The notes beneath the pieces are model-generated. The model saw nothing but the letters and a program-made list of their open reading frames with translations. It did no database searches and was not told where the DNA came from. DNA of 33,235 nucleotides, taken from an uncultured Pseudomonadota bacterium. Its GTDB lineage: Bacteria > Pseudomonadota > Gammaproteobacteria > Burkholderiales > Rhodocyclaceae. Made by a program: the position numbers and the translations under genes. Positions 1-10,701 of this stretch are shown piece by piece. The stretch spans positions 1 to 33,235 of the forward strand of contig CAMLHL010000026.1 of the NCBI GenBank assembly GCA_946479855.1, in the 5' to 3' direction. The first letter of the stretch is position 1, and every line of letters starts with the position of its first letter.

Positions 1-883
1 CGATCGCCATGTACATGCGCGGCATCAGCGGGAAGTGGTAGGCCATGTGGCATTCATCGCCGTCGCCGAAATAATCGCGGACATCTTCCGGCCACTGGTT
101 GGCTTCGGCCAGCAGCAGGCGGCCGTGGTAATGCCCGTCGATGACGGCGCGGATCTCCTTGATCACGGCATGCGTCTCGGGAAGATTCTCATTGTTTGTT
201 CCCTCGCGCTCGCAGAGATAGGGAATGGCGTCCAGGCGGAAACCGTCTACGCCCTGGTCGAGCCAGAAGCGCATGACGCGGACAATGGCCTTCCTGACCG
301 AGGGATGGTCAAAGTTGAGGTCGGGCTGGTGGGAGAAGAAACGATGCCAGTAATAGGCCTGCGCCAGGTCATCGCGCGCCCAGTTCGAGATCTCGGTGTC
401 GCTGAAGATGATGCGCGTGCCGGCATAACGTGTATTGCTGTCGCTCCACACGTAGTAATTTCGCTTGCTCGAACCGGCCGGCGCCCGCCGCGCCGCCTGA
501 AACCAGGGGTGGGCGTCCGAGGTATGGTTGACGACCAGTTCGGTGATGACGCGCAGGCCGCGGCGGTGGGCCTGGCGGATGAACTGGCGGAAATCGGCAC
601 GGGTGCCGTAGGCGGGATTGACGCCGTGATAATCGGCAATATCGTAACCATCGTCCTTTTGCGGCGACGGATAGAACGGCAACAGCCAGAGCGCGGTGAC
701 GCCGAGATCCTGCAGATAGTCGAGCTTCTGGATCAGGCCGGCAAAATCGCCGACGCCGTCGTTGTTGCTGTCGAAGAAAGCCTTGACGTGCAGTTCGTAG
801 ATGACCGCATCCTTGAACCAGAGCGCATCGCCCGTCCCCGCGGTGGCTGGCTGCTGAATGTGGCGATCGGCGGGCGTCGGCAT
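1..883 (-). CDS. treS: Trehalose synthase / maltose alpha-D-glucosyltransferase (3' part beyond window)
   Basis: GH13 enzyme that interconverts maltose and trehalose in the cytoplasm and feeds the GlgE pathway. About 294 codons are visible; the C-terminal part lies outside the window. The protein begins [12 protein letters not shown] and reads into [19 protein letters not shown], a typical TreS start. GH13 motifs are present: [12 protein letters not shown], the nucleophile D218 in [10 protein letters not shown] and the acid/base E260 in [12 protein letters not shown], 42 residues apart as in characterised TreS. The start at 883 has a GAGGAG-type ribosome binding site (891-896) overlapping the glgE stop, 12 bp upstream, so it is the third enzyme gene of the operon. 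In many proteobacteria TreS is fused to maltokinase; that cannot be seen here. Family assignment is firm. Confidence 0.95.
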   Translation of the reverse strand, partial: MPTPADRHIQQPATAGTGDALWFKDAVIYELHVKAFFDSNNDGVGDFAGLIQKLDYLQDLGVTALWLLPFYPSPQKDDGYDIADYHGVNPAYGTRADFRQFIRQAHRRGLRVITELVVNHTSDAHPWFQAARRAPAGSSKRNYYVWSDSNTRYAGTRIIFSDTEISNWARDDLAQAYYWHRFFSHQPDLNFDHPSVRKAIVRVMRFWLDQGVDGFRLDAIPYLCEREGTNNENLPETHAVIKEIRAVIDGHYHGRLLLAEANQWPEDVRDYFGDGDECHMAYHFPLMPRMYMAI

Positions 884-895
884 GTCCTCACTCCT

Positions 896-2910
896 CTACG
901 TGAAGTAGTCGAAGTCGTGTTCGCTGTGGATGTGACGGCGCAAGCGGAAGATGCAGGCCGGGCCGTGCTGCGGATCGAGGCTGAGAAAATTGCGCGGACC
1001 GCTCCACAAGTAACGCCCGTCACCGAGCAGATCGTGCATCTGGTAGGCCTGCTCGCCGATGCCGAAACGCTCGACCGGCAGGGTCAACCAGCCATTCTGA
1101 ACATGATGCGGATCGAGGTTGACCGCGACAATCACCACGTCGGCCGGATCGTCGGCATACTTTCCGTAGCAGATGATCTGCTCGTTATCGACCTCGAAGA
1201 ACTCCAGTTGCCAGTCCTGCTGCAGGGCCAGGTGCGCGTGACGGATGCGGTTGACCCGGGCGATGAGGTCGCGCAGGCTGTCCGGACGCTCAAGATCCCA
1301 GCGCCGTATCTGGTATTTCTCGGAATCAAGGTATTCCTCGCTGCCCGGCTGGCGCGGCGTCGCTTCCAGCAGCTCGAAAGCCGGCCCGTAAATGCCGTAG
1401 TTGGCACCGAGCGTGGCGGCCAGCACCAGACGGACGACGAAGCCGGGACGGCCGCCGAACTGCAGGTATTCGTTGAGAATGTCCGGCGTGTTGGGCCACA
1501 GGTTGGGCCGAAAATACTCGCGCACCTCGCTCTGGGTCAGTTCGGTGAAATAGCTGGTCAGTTCGTGCTTGGTATTGCGCCAGGTGAAATAGGTGTAGGA
1601 CTGCGAGAAACCGAGCTTGGCGAGGCGGTACATCGGTTTCGGCCGAGTGAAGGCTTCGGCCAGGAAGATGACTTCCGGGTGCCTCTGCCGCACTTCGCCG
1701 ATCAGCCACTCCCAGAACGGGAAAGCCTTGGTATGCGGGTTGTCGACACGGAAGATGGCGACCCCCTCACCGATCCAGAACTCGAAGATGCCCTTGAGTT
1801 CCTGCCACATTTCGCGCCAGGCCGGCGTCTCGAAATCGAGCGGATAGATGTCCTCGTATTTCTTCGGCGGATTCTCGGCGTACTGCACGCTGCCGTCCGG
1901 CCGGTGGCGGAACCATTCGGGGTGATCGCCCACGTAAGGATGGTCGGGCGCGCACTGGAAGGCGATATCGAGCGCGAGCTCGATGCCAAGTTCGCGGGCA
2001 CGGTCACGCAGCCGGCGGAAATCGTCGAAGCTGCCCAGCCGCGGATCGATGGCGCAATGGCCGCCGCTCGCCGCGCCAATCGCCCACGGGCTGCCCGGAT
2101 CATTGGCCGTGGCGACCAGCGCGTTGTTGGCGCCCTTGCGCTTGATCGTGCCGATCGGGTGGATCGGCGGCAGATAGAGGACATCGAAGCCCATCGCCGC
2201 GACATAGTCGAGGCGCCGCTGACAGTCGGCGAAGCTGCCATGGTGCGCTGGCTCATCGGCACTGGCGCAGGAGCGGGGAAACATCTCGTACCAGGCGCCG
2301 TAGCGGGCGCGTGGCCGGTCTACCCAAACGGCGAGTTCGGGTTGGTAGGTGCTGGCCAGGCGACGATCGGGGTAGCGCCCGGCCAGTTCGGCGAACAGCG
2401 GGTCGAGGCCAAGTTGCTTGCCGAACTCGGCATCGCTTGTCTGGGACAGGGTCTCAGCCAGTTGCTGCAGATCGGCCCGGTCGCTCCCGTCGGCCCGTTC
2501 CGCCGCCTGCCTCGCCAGTTCGGCGCCGAATTGCAGCGCAACAAGAATATCGGCGGCTTCGACGCGCCGGGCCAGTTCGGCCCGCCACGATAAAAAGTGA
2601 TCGACCCACGCCCTCACCGTGTAGCGGTAGCCGCCGATCTCATCGACGACGAACTCGCCGCGCCAGCGATCGTTGTCCAGGGCCGTCATCCGCGTTTCCT
2701 GCCAGTCGCTTGCGCCATCCTGTCGCCAGCACAGCACGCAGGCAATGCGGTCATGCCCGTCGCAGTAGGCATCGGCTTCTACCACCACGGTGTCACCCCG
2801 ACAGCGCTTGATGGCAAAACGCCCGCCATCGATTACCGGATGCAGCGCTTCGATGACCACCCGGCAGCGGCCGGCATCGACCGTTGACGTCGAGGGAGCG
2901 ATACCCGGAC

Positions 2911-2914
<4 letters not shown>
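896..2914 (-). CDS. glgE: Alpha-1,4-glucan:maltose-1-phosphate maltosyltransferase GlgE
   Basis: Extends alpha-1,4-glucans by transferring maltosyl units from maltose-1-phosphate (GH13_3). It has 672 residues, normal for the family: an N-terminal beta-sandwich (about 20-115), a helical stretch (about 120-190) and the catalytic barrel beginning near [11 protein letters not shown]. Catalytic residues are D391 in [13 protein letters not shown] (nucleophile) and E420 in FLAEAFTRP (acid/base). The motif YLPPIHPIG and the basic motif IKRKGANN are also characteristic. The start codon overlaps the glgB stop (ATGA) behind a GGGAGGG ribosome binding site, so translation is probably coupled. Lying between glgB and treS, it marks a complete GlgE-type pathway apart from maltokinase, which may lie outside the window. 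Confidence 0.97.
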
Positions 2915-4857
<1,943 letters not shown>

Positions 4858-4883
4858 CGCCTCGCGCTCTGCTCACCGCGCCT

Positions 4884-5033
4884 TTAGTCATCCGGGCGAA
4901 AACGCATGCGGGGGCAAGCAAGCCAGGAAGTCAAAGGCACCGCGTTGCAAGATGACGCACTGCTAAACTTGAAATGGATCAGCCCGCTGTCCCGGACGAT
5001 CTCAACGAGTCTGCCCTGCGCTTGTTCGCTCAT
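4884..5033 (-). CDS. Small ORF (49 aa) at the head of the glgB-glgE-treS operon
   Basis: An ATG at 5033 is preceded, with 5-bp spacing, by an exceptionally strong purine-rich Shine-Dalgarno sequence (GGAGGAAGGAG, 5049-5039). The frame runs 49 codons to a TAA at 4884, 26 bp before the glgB start. The protein begins MSEQAQGRLVEIVRDSGLIHF, continues with a Ser/Cys-rich middle and ends in a basic stretch and two Asp; it has no signal peptide or membrane segment. I recognise no family. It could be a leader peptide coupling translation into glgB, a small regulator, or the remnant of a longer gene. The double GGA in the ribosome binding site would suit CsrA/RsmA control, which is known for glycogen genes elsewhere; that is inference only. 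Confidence 0.45.
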   Translation of the reverse strand: MSEQAQGRLVEIVRDSGLIHFKFSSASSCNAVPLTSWLACPRMRFRPDD

Positions 5034-5063
5034 CTAATCTCCTTCCTCCAAACCAAGGAGCGG

Positions 5064-5081
5064 ACATGTTAGAGAACATGT
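5064..5081. promoter_or_regulatory. Perfect inverted repeat, candidate operator upstream of the glg operon
   Basis: ACATGTT-AGAG-AACATGT: perfect 7-bp arms around a 4-bp spacer, ending 31 bp upstream of the small ORF that heads the glg operon. The size and symmetry fit a dimeric repressor site. On the plus strand it is followed by TTTT, so a weak terminator is the alternative. No regulator gene is adjacent. Confidence 0.4.
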
Positions 5082-5223
5082 TTTGGCATGACACCCGTAA
5101 CGATGACAAATTTGCGCTCGGGAAAGTTCCACCCGTTTCCTCCAGGCCGGCGCTCTGCGCCTTGCCCGGTTCTTCCATCAGTGAAACCGGCATCCGGTGC
5201 ATTCGCGTCTGGCAACCGGCAGT

Positions 5224-5451
5224 TCATCCACGGCTAGGCAAGCTGCCGATAACCAGAGCGGCGGCGGCCGTAGCCGCCGACAAAATCCCGGGTGGCTGCC
5301 AGAACGGCTTGCCCGGCCCACAGTCAAAAATCAGGTAAGCGAAGATTTCGGTGCCTTTCGACACCATGCTTGCGATGAACAGCCCGGGTCGCCACTGCCC
5401 CATCCCAAGTGTCACGAGGCCTGGACATCCGATCCAAAGGCGGCGGAGCAT
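5224..5451 (-). CDS. Possible small membrane protein, unrecognised (weak)
   Basis: A 75-codon frame starting MLRRLWIGCPG. It has a hydrophobic middle (GLFIASMVSKGTEIFAYLIF) and a second hydrophobic, Ala-rich stretch (GILSAATAAAALVIG), which could make two membrane segments. The ribosome binding site is poor: the AGAGGA at 5471-5466 is better placed for another ATG at 5458 in a different frame, which gives an unconvincing 44-residue product. Codon choice lacks the strong GC bias of the neighbouring genes. It may be a real small protein, a decayed gene or chance; I recognise no homologue. Confidence 0.2.
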   Translation of the reverse strand: MLRRLWIGCPGLVTLGMGQWRPGLFIASMVSKGTEIFAYLIFDCGPGKPFWQPPGILSAATAAAALVIGSLPSRG

Positions 5452-5483
5452 TAGCCATTGACCAGTCCTCTGTCGCCGCCTTT
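5436..5483. terminator. 10-bp perfect stem with 28-nt loop before the secreted protein gene
   Basis: AAAGGCGGCG (5436-5445) pairs perfectly with CGCCGCCTTT (5474-5483), and a fourth T follows. The stem is GC-rich with A/T ends, as in a bidirectional terminator, but the loop is long. It ends 6 bp before the GGAGG ribosome binding site of the next gene, so it could instead be a 5'-leader structure controlling that gene. Confidence 0.35.
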
Positions 5484-5500
5484 TGCAATGGAGGAAGACG

Positions 5501-6586
5501 ATGCGAAATCGACTGATCGTATTGAGCATGATGCTCTGTTTCGCGCTCCCCGCTTCGGCGGAGGTCAGCGTTAGCGTGGGGATTCAGACGGCGAATATCG
5601 GCATCAGCGTATCGACGTATCCGAACCTGGTCCGGGTGCCGGATTACCCGGTCTACTACGCCGCCGACGTCAATTCGAACTATTTCTTCTACGACGGCAT
5701 GTTCTGGATTTTCGAAGGCGATCGCTGGTATTCGAGTTTCTGGTACAACGGGCCGTGGATACTGGTCGAGCCGGAATTCATTCCGGTCTTTCTCCTGCGG
5801 GTGCCGGTGCGTTACTACCGGCGCCCACCGGCCTACTTCATCGGCTGGCAAGCCAGTGCTCCGCCCCGCTGGGACGACCACTGGGGGCATGACTGGGCTC
5901 GGCGTCGGAGCGGCTGGGATCGCTGGGACCGTCAATCGGCACCAGCCCCTGCCCCGCTGCCCACCTATCAGCGCAATTACAGCGGGGAGCGCTACCCGTC
6001 GGCCGACCAGCAGGCGGTGCTGCATGAGCGGAATTACCGCTACCGGCCAAGCGATCCACTGGTCCGTCAGCAATCAGAAGCCGCAACGGCAAACCAGCCT
6101 GATCGCACACCGCGCGGCAAGTCTGAAATGCCGGAACGAAGAGGGGCTGAGCCACAGGCCGCGCCGCCAAGCCCGGCACCTGCTGCCCGCGAGTCGGCAC
6201 CGCTCGACAGGCAAGCGCCGCGCAGCAGCCCGCCGCTTCCGCGCGAGACAAACGTGCGACCGCCAACGGTGCCGCCAGGCCCGGCACCTTCTGCCCAAGA
6301 GCCCGTGCCAGTCGACAGGCCGGCGCCGCATCAGCCACGGGCGAAGGAAAGGCCGGAACAACAAGCACAACCAATGGGCGGACCACGTGGCGAAGAGCGC
6401 GCCATGCCGCGCGGCAGCCCGCCGGCGCCACGCGAGATGCGGCCGCAAGCCGAGCCGAACCAGCAGCGCATGGCGCCCCCGCGTGAAGATCGACTCCCTT
6501 CCGGCCCGGGCGAAGCCGGACAACGGCATGGTCGGCCCGGGCCACAGGAAAAATCCGACGAGCGCGGCCCGGAGCGCGGTCGATAA
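5501..6586 (+). CDS. Secreted Pro-rich protein of unknown function
   Basis: Begins with a Sec signal peptide (MRNRLIVLSMMLCFALPASA, cleavage about residue 20). An aromatic-rich domain of about 130 residues follows, with DYPVYYAADVNSNYFFYDG and GDRWYSSFWYNGPW, a pattern seen in uncharacterised periplasmic proteins of betaproteobacteria. From about residue 130 the sequence is low complexity, rich in Pro, Arg, Glu and Gln, with an imperfect internal repeat (PPSPAPAARESAPLDRQAP and PPGPAPSAQEPVPVDRPAP). The ATG at 5501 is chosen because GGAGG lies at 5490-5494; an in-frame TTG at 5483 lies upstream of that site. The long disordered tail suggests an extracytoplasmic spacer or interaction region. 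Function unknown. Confidence 0.8.
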   Translation: MRNRLIVLSMMLCFALPASAEVSVSVGIQTANIGISVSTYPNLVRVPDYPVYYAADVNSNYFFYDGMFWIFEGDRWYSSFWYNGPWILVEPEFIPVFLLRVPVRYYRRPPAYFIGWQASAPPRWDDHWGHDWARRRSGWDRWDRQSAPAPAPLPTYQRNYSGERYPSADQQAVLHERNYRYRPSDPLVRQQSEAATANQPDRTPRGKSEMPERRGAEPQAAPPSPAPAARESAPLDRQAPRSSPPLPRETNVRPPTVPPGPAPSAQEPVPVDRPAPHQPRAKERPEQQAQPMGGPRGEERAMPRGSPPAPREMRPQAEPNQQRMAPPREDRLPSGPGEAGQRHGRPGPQEKSDERGPERGR

Positions 6587-6896
6587 CGCTGGATGGCGAT
6601 GGAGGCGGGTATTTTTCGACCGCCCGCCTCCATCAAGCGGCGTTCTGGCGTCCAGACAAGACACCCTTCGAGATCGGCAACCGTGATCGCGTCAAGGATG
6701 AGGGGCCGGGGGACCTTCAGGCCGCCGCAAGCGCCGGCCCCCCGGATGGCGGCAAAGGCCGGCTTGCGCAGCGCGCTGGCCGCCTGAATGTCAGCCATGA
6801 GCGTCAACTCGCGGCACGGGTGACGGAGACCGCTGACCGCATCGCAAAGTTGTAGTAGCCTTGCGACCCCTTTCGACGTCGAACCAGGTCATGATC
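6587..6896. other. Gene-free stretch with one hairpin
   Basis: After the hairpin at 6598-6634 I see no recognisable gene. On the minus strand a GC3-biased frame starts near 6798 (MADIQAASALRKPAFAAIRG) and reads to about 6600 before running antisense through the end of the secreted protein gene. It has no good ribosome binding site and no recognisable family, so I do not call it a gene. The promoter of the DUF3348 operon must lie here, but no clear -35/-10 is visible. Confidence 0.4.
6598..6634 (+). terminator. Putative terminator hairpin after the secreted protein gene
   Basis: GATGGAGGCGGG (6598-6609) pairs perfectly with CCCGCCTCCATC (6623-6634): a 12-bp stem and 13-nt loop, starting 12 bp after the stop codon. 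There is no T-tract after the stem (a T5 run lies in the loop), so it is not a classical intrinsic terminator; mRNA 3'-end protection is an alternative. Confidence 0.5.
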
Positions 6897-7685
6897 ATGA
6901 CGCGTGAATTGCAACGCGCCACCTTCAACCGCTCTGCCCTCGTCCGCGTCCTGTCCGACACCCTCCCGGAGCTCCCCGATCCGAAATACGATTTCGGCCA
7001 ACGGCTCGGGCAGTGGCTGGATTTTTCGGATGCGCTGACGCTGTTTTCGGTCCTCAATACGGAGGCCGGCAGCAGCACGCCCTCACCTCCGGCGGAAGGC
7101 GAACTGCCTGCCCGCCTGGAGCGCGTGCGCCGCAACCTGGGCGATTCGATCCACAACGACGGGGTCTTCAACCGCGCACCGACGGGTGTGGCCGCCCGTA
7201 TCCCTTTTCCGACGCCGCTGCCCAACGCATCGGCGGAGAGCGCCGCCGATTTTTCGCCCTACCACCGCTACTACCTGGCCCACCAGCGCGACATGAACTC
7301 CGCCGTCACGGCCCTGCGCGCCAGCGCCCGCAAGGCGCTGGCCAGCCAGTCCGCAGCCGGCAAGCAACTGGCCGAACTCGATGCTGTCTTCGAGAAATTC
7401 CTGACCGCCCGCGAGCGCCATCTGCTCGCGAACATCCCGATCATGCTCGGCAAACACTTCAAGCAGCGTTACGCCGCACACCGTGCCCTCCTTGGCGACG
7501 GCTGCATTGACGATCCCGCCACCTGGACGCAAGCGGGCAGCTGGCTCGAGGCCGTCTGCCAGGACACCCAGACCGTGCTGCTGGCCGAACTGGAACTGCG
7601 CCTGAAGCCTGTCGCCGGCCTGATTTCATCCCTGGCTGCAACCCCCGGTGGCACGGGCGAAAATAACGAATCGAAATCCCAATGA
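6897..7685 (+). CDS. DUF3348 family protein, first gene of the long-tail motor cluster
   Basis: A 262-residue soluble protein with the DUF3348 N-terminal signature: RATFNRSALVRVLSDTLPEL followed by DFGQRLGQWLDFSDALTLFSVLN. The C-terminal half is helical (about 130-245, including YHRYYLAHQRDMNSAVTALR). No catalytic motif, signal peptide or membrane helix is visible. In-frame starts exist at 6861 (TTG), 6891 and 6897; the ATG at 6897 has AGG at 8-bp spacing. The stop overlaps the next start (ATGA), so it is translationally coupled to the channel protein. The biochemical role is unknown; from context it probably serves the DUF802/OmpA complex, perhaps on the cytoplasmic side. Confidence 0.88.
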   Translation: MTRELQRATFNRSALVRVLSDTLPELPDPKYDFGQRLGQWLDFSDALTLFSVLNTEAGSSTPSPPAEGELPARLERVRRNLGDSIHNDGVFNRAPTGVAARIPFPTPLPNASAESAADFSPYHRYYLAHQRDMNSAVTALRASARKALASQSAAGKQLAELDAVFEKFLTARERHLLANIPIMLGKHFKQRYAAHRALLGDGCIDDPATWTQAGSWLEAVCQDTQTVLLAELELRLKPVAGLISSLAATPGGTGENNESKSQ

Positions 7686-10054
7686 ACCGCAATCTCAGCC
7701 TCCTCGCCTTCTTCCTCGGCCTGTTTGCCGTGCTCTGGGTAGCCATCGGCTACATCGGCGGCAGCCCGCTGGCCTTCACCGTTTCCTGCATCATTGGCGT
7801 GGTCTATGTGGCCGGTGCCCTCGAAATGCGGCGCTTCCACGACAACACGGCAGCGCTGGCCAAGGCTCTCGGCAACATCCCGGACGATATCGGCCACCTC
7901 GGCGAATGGCTGCAACAGGTGCCGGCCGCGCTGCAGAATGCCGTCCGCCTGCGCATCGAAGGCGAGCGCGTTGCCCTGCCCGGGCCGGGCGTCACGCCCT
8001 ATCTCGTCGGCCTGCTCGTTTTGCTCGGCATGCTCGGCACCTTCCTCGGCATGGTCGTCACGCTGAATGGCGCCGTACTGGCGCTGGAAAGCACGACCGA
8101 CCTGCACACCATCCGCTCCGCGCTGGCCGCGCCGGTCAAGGGGCTCGGCGTCGCCTTCGGCACCTCGGTCGCCGGTGTCGCCACCTCGGCCATGCTCGGC
8201 CTGATTTCCGCCCTCTGCCGGCGCGACCGCCTGCAGGTCGGCCAGCTGCTCGACAGTAAGATTGCCAGCGTGCTGCGCGACTTCTCGCTCGCCCATCAGC
8301 GCCAGGAGACCTTCAAGGCCCTGCAGGCGCAGGCCCAGGCGCTGCCCGACCTGGTGGGCAAGCTCGACGCCATGATGAGCCAGATGGCCGAACAGAGCCG
8401 CCAGCTTGGCGAGCAGCTGCTGGCCGGGCAGCAACGCTTCCATGAGGAGAGCAAGGAGCTTTACGGCAACCTCGCCCAGTCCGTCGACCTGTCGCTCAAG
8501 GCCAGCCTCAAAGATAGCGCAACGGTGGCGGCGCAGACCATCCAGCCTGTTGTCACCGCCACCATGGCGAGCATCGCCGGCGAAACGCGCGGCCTGCACG
8601 ACAAACTGTTCGGCACCGTCGAAACGCAGCTCGCCGGTATCGCCGAGCAGTTCTCGGACACCGTCGGCACTGTCAGCGACACCTGGACGCAAGCCCTGAC
8701 CCGCCACGAGCAGGCCACCGACGTCCAGCACCAGCAGCTGCAAAGCGCCCTCGCCACCTACGCCGACACCTTCGATCAACGCGCCGCCGCGCTGCTCGGC
8801 TCGGTCGAATCCACCCAGGCCAAGCTGCAGGCCGCCGCCGCGCAACAGCACGCCTTGCTGGCCGAAACCACCACCGCCAGTCAGCAACAATTGGCCACTA
8901 CCCTCGCCCGCCAGTTCGACGGCGTCACGACCCGCCTCGACCGGGCCGTCAGCCAGGTCGCCGACAGTTTCGGCGAACGCACCCAGACCCTGCTCGCCTC
9001 CATCGACGCCAGCCACGCGACCTTCGCGCAAAGCACGCAAGCCCAGCAGGCTGCGCTGACGCAGCAGGTCGCCAGCCAGCTCGACGGTTTTGCCCAGCGT
9101 TTTGATGGAATCGTGCAAACAGTGTCGGACACCTGGAGCGGAGCGTTGGCCAAACACGAGCAGGCCAGCGACCGCCTGACCCAGGCGCTGGACCAGACCC
9201 AGTCCTCGCTGGCCGATACCTTCGCCCAGCGCACCGCCGCACTGCTCGCCGACATGCGTGCCACCCAGGCCGACTGGCAACGCGACTGGGCAACCGGCGA
9301 ACAGACACGCCAGGCCAGCTTTACCGACGCCCTGAGCGCCATGGCCGGCAAGCTGGAAGCGCAATGGCAGCAGGCCGGCCAGGCGACGCTGGCGCAGCAG
9401 GAGCAGATCACGCAAACGCTGGGCAACACGGCCCGCGACCTTGTCGCCGCCACCCAGCGCCAGGCTGAAACAACCATTGCCGAAGTCACCCGCCTGATGC
9501 AGACCGCCGCCGAGGCGCCCAAGGCGGCGGCCGAAGTCATCGGCCAACTGCGCCACGAACTTTCGGCGAGCATGGCGCGCGACAACAGCCTGCTCGAAGA
9601 ACGCAGCCGCATCATGGAAACGCTGGGTGCCCTGCTCGATGCCATCAACCACGCCTCGACCGAGCAGCGCAGTGCCATCGACGCGCTGGTCGCCGCCTCG
9701 GCCGATCTGCTCGAACGCGCCGGCAGCCAGTTCGCCGCCAAGGTCGAGAGCGAAGCCGGCAAGCTGGTCGACATCGGCACCAGCATCACCGGTGGCGCCC
9801 TGGAAGTTGCCAGCCTGGGCGAGGCCTTCGGCGCCGCGGTCAAGCTCTTTGCCGAATCGAACGACAAGATGATGGCCGCCCTGCAACGCATCGAAGGCGG
9901 GCTGGCCAAGTCGCTGACCCGCAGCGACGAGCAACTCGCCTATTACGTTGCCCAGGCGCGGGAAATCATCGATCTCAGCATCATGTCGCAGAAGAAAATG
10001 GTCGATGACCTGCAACGCGTCGCCCAGTTTTCTGACAACCCCGGCGAGGCCTGA
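7682..10054 (+). CDS. DUF802 protein: MotA/TolQ/ExbB-like channel with a ~600-residue helical tail
   Basis: A 790-residue inner-membrane protein with four predicted membrane helices (about 6-25, 29-48, 106-128 and 152-178). TM3 (LLGMLGTFLGMVVTL, T120) and TM4 (GLGVAFGTSVAGVATSAMLG, T161) match the proton-channel helices of the MotA/TolQ/ExbB superfamily, including the conserved threonines. From about residue 185 to the C-terminus the sequence is Ala/Gln-rich and almost Pro-free, as expected for a long helical or coiled-coil tail. The tail contains DUF802-type repeats: VSDTW at 331 and again at 481, each followed by HEQ, and FxxR-type units at F364, F430 and F514. A canonical TolQ or ExbB stops near 230-250 residues. 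ATGA coupling to DUF3348 and a 2-bp gap to the OmpA-like gene indicate one complex. Function unproven. Confidence 0.9.
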   Translation: MNRNLSLLAFFLGLFAVLWVAIGYIGGSPLAFTVSCIIGVVYVAGALEMRRFHDNTAALAKALGNIPDDIGHLGEWLQQVPAALQNAVRLRIEGERVALPGPGVTPYLVGLLVLLGMLGTFLGMVVTLNGAVLALESTTDLHTIRSALAAPVKGLGVAFGTSVAGVATSAMLGLISALCRRDRLQVGQLLDSKIASVLRDFSLAHQRQETFKALQAQAQALPDLVGKLDAMMSQMAEQSRQLGEQLLAGQQRFHEESKELYGNLAQSVDLSLKASLKDSATVAAQTIQPVVTATMASIAGETRGLHDKLFGTVETQLAGIAEQFSDTVGTVSDTWTQALTRHEQATDVQHQQLQSALATYADTFDQRAAALLGSVESTQAKLQAAAAQQHALLAETTTASQQQLATTLARQFDGVTTRLDRAVSQVADSFGERTQTLLASIDASHATFAQSTQAQQAALTQQVASQLDGFAQRFDGIVQTVSDTWSGALAKHEQASDRLTQALDQTQSSLADTFAQRTAALLADMRATQADWQRDWATGEQTRQASFTDALSAMAGKLEAQWQQAGQATLAQQEQITQTLGNTARDLVAATQRQAETTIAEVTRLMQTAAEAPKAAAEVIGQLRHELSASMARDNSLLEERSRIMETLGALLDAINHASTEQRSAIDALVAASADLLERAGSQFAAKVESEAGKLVDIGTSITGGALEVASLGEAFGAAVKLFAESNDKMMAALQRIEGGLAKSLTRSDEQLAYYVAQAREIIDLSIMSQKKMVDDLQRVAQFSDNPGEA

Positions 10055-10056
10055 GC

Positions 10057-10701
10057 ATGGAAGACATCGATGCCGGCGTCGAACACAGCACGCCGATCTG
10101 GGCCGTATTCGGCGACCTGATGTCCGGTCTGCTCGGCGCCTTCGTGCTGATCCTGGTCGGCGTGCTCGGGGTGCAGCTCGACCTCGTCACTAGCCTCGAA
10201 GCCGAAATCCAGAAACGCCAGCAGGAAGAACAGCGCCGCGAAGCACTCGAAAAGGCGCTGGCCGGCCCGCTCGCCTCCGGCCGCGTGACGCTCAACAACG
10301 GCAAGATCGGCATCAGCGGCAACGTGCTCTTCGCCCTCAATTCCGACCAGTTGCAGCCGGAAGGCAAGCAGCTCCTGAAGAGCCTCGCCCAGCCCATTGC
10401 CGCCTACCTCGGCGCCAGCGAGCAGATGCTGATGGTCAGCGGCTTTACCGACGACATGCCGGTGCGCGGCAGCAACCGCCAGTTCGCCGACAACTGGGAA
10501 CTCTCGGCCCAGCGCGCCCTGACCGTCACGCGCACGCTGATCGAGGATGGCGTGCCCTCGTCGTCGATCTTCGCCGCCGCCTTCGGCGCGCAGCAACCGG
10601 TGGCCGACAATGCCGACGCCGAAGGCCGTGCCCGCAACCGCCGCGTCGAAATGGCGCCGGTGCCCAAGTCCCGAACCAGCGGCAAGGAAGGCAATGGCTG
10701 A
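10057..10701 (+). CDS. MotB/OmpA-like protein with ion-carrying Asp, partner of the DUF802 channel
   Basis: A 214-residue protein with a single N-terminal membrane helix (about 14-37) carrying D20 in PIWAVFGDLMSGLLGAFVLI, the position of the MotB/ExbD/ZorB proton-carrying aspartate. A short helical linker (EAEIQKRQQEEQRREALEKAL) leads to a periplasmic OmpA-like domain (about 80-205). That domain has the peptidoglycan-binding signature VSGFTDDMP, then NWELSAQRALTVTRTL and RARNRRVEM. With the upstream MotA/ExbB-like protein it forms a complete stator-type pair: a cytoplasmic tail at one end and a cell-wall anchor at the other. The start has GAGG 6 bp upstream and the stop overlaps the DUF2894 start by 8 bp. 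Family membership is clear; role inferred. Confidence 0.92.
   Translation: MEDIDAGVEHSTPIWAVFGDLMSGLLGAFVLILVGVLGVQLDLVTSLEAEIQKRQQEEQRREALEKALAGPLASGRVTLNNGKIGISGNVLFALNSDQLQPEGKQLLKSLAQPIAAYLGASEQMLMVSGFTDDMPVRGSNRQFADNWELSAQRALTVTRTLIEDGVPSSSIFAAAFGAQQPVADNADAEGRARNRRVEMAPVPKSRTSGKEGNG

Larger units (their letters stand above)
5034..5500. other. Intergenic stretch between the glg operon and the secreted protein gene
   Basis: No recognisable gene. It contains the inverted repeat at 5064-5081 and the hairpin at 5436-5483. Two weak coding possibilities exist. One is a plus-strand frame 5066-5338 whose ATG follows GGAG by 5 bp but whose product (MLENMFWHD onward) resembles nothing known. The other is the minus-strand frame 5224-5451, listed separately. 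Divergent promoters for the glg operon (minus) and the secreted protein (plus) should lie here, but I see no convincing -35/-10 pair. Confidence 0.4.

Noticed and set aside
35..2593. An 852-codon open frame on the plus strand
   Set aside because: It is antisense to treS and glgE, whose catalytic motifs are intact on the minus strand; its translation has no domain and arises from GC-rich codon bias.
7469..10015. An 848-codon minus-strand frame rich in Gly, Leu and Gln
   Set aside because: Antisense to the DUF802 protein; its repeats mirror those of the real gene, and the real frame has TM helices and operon coupling.
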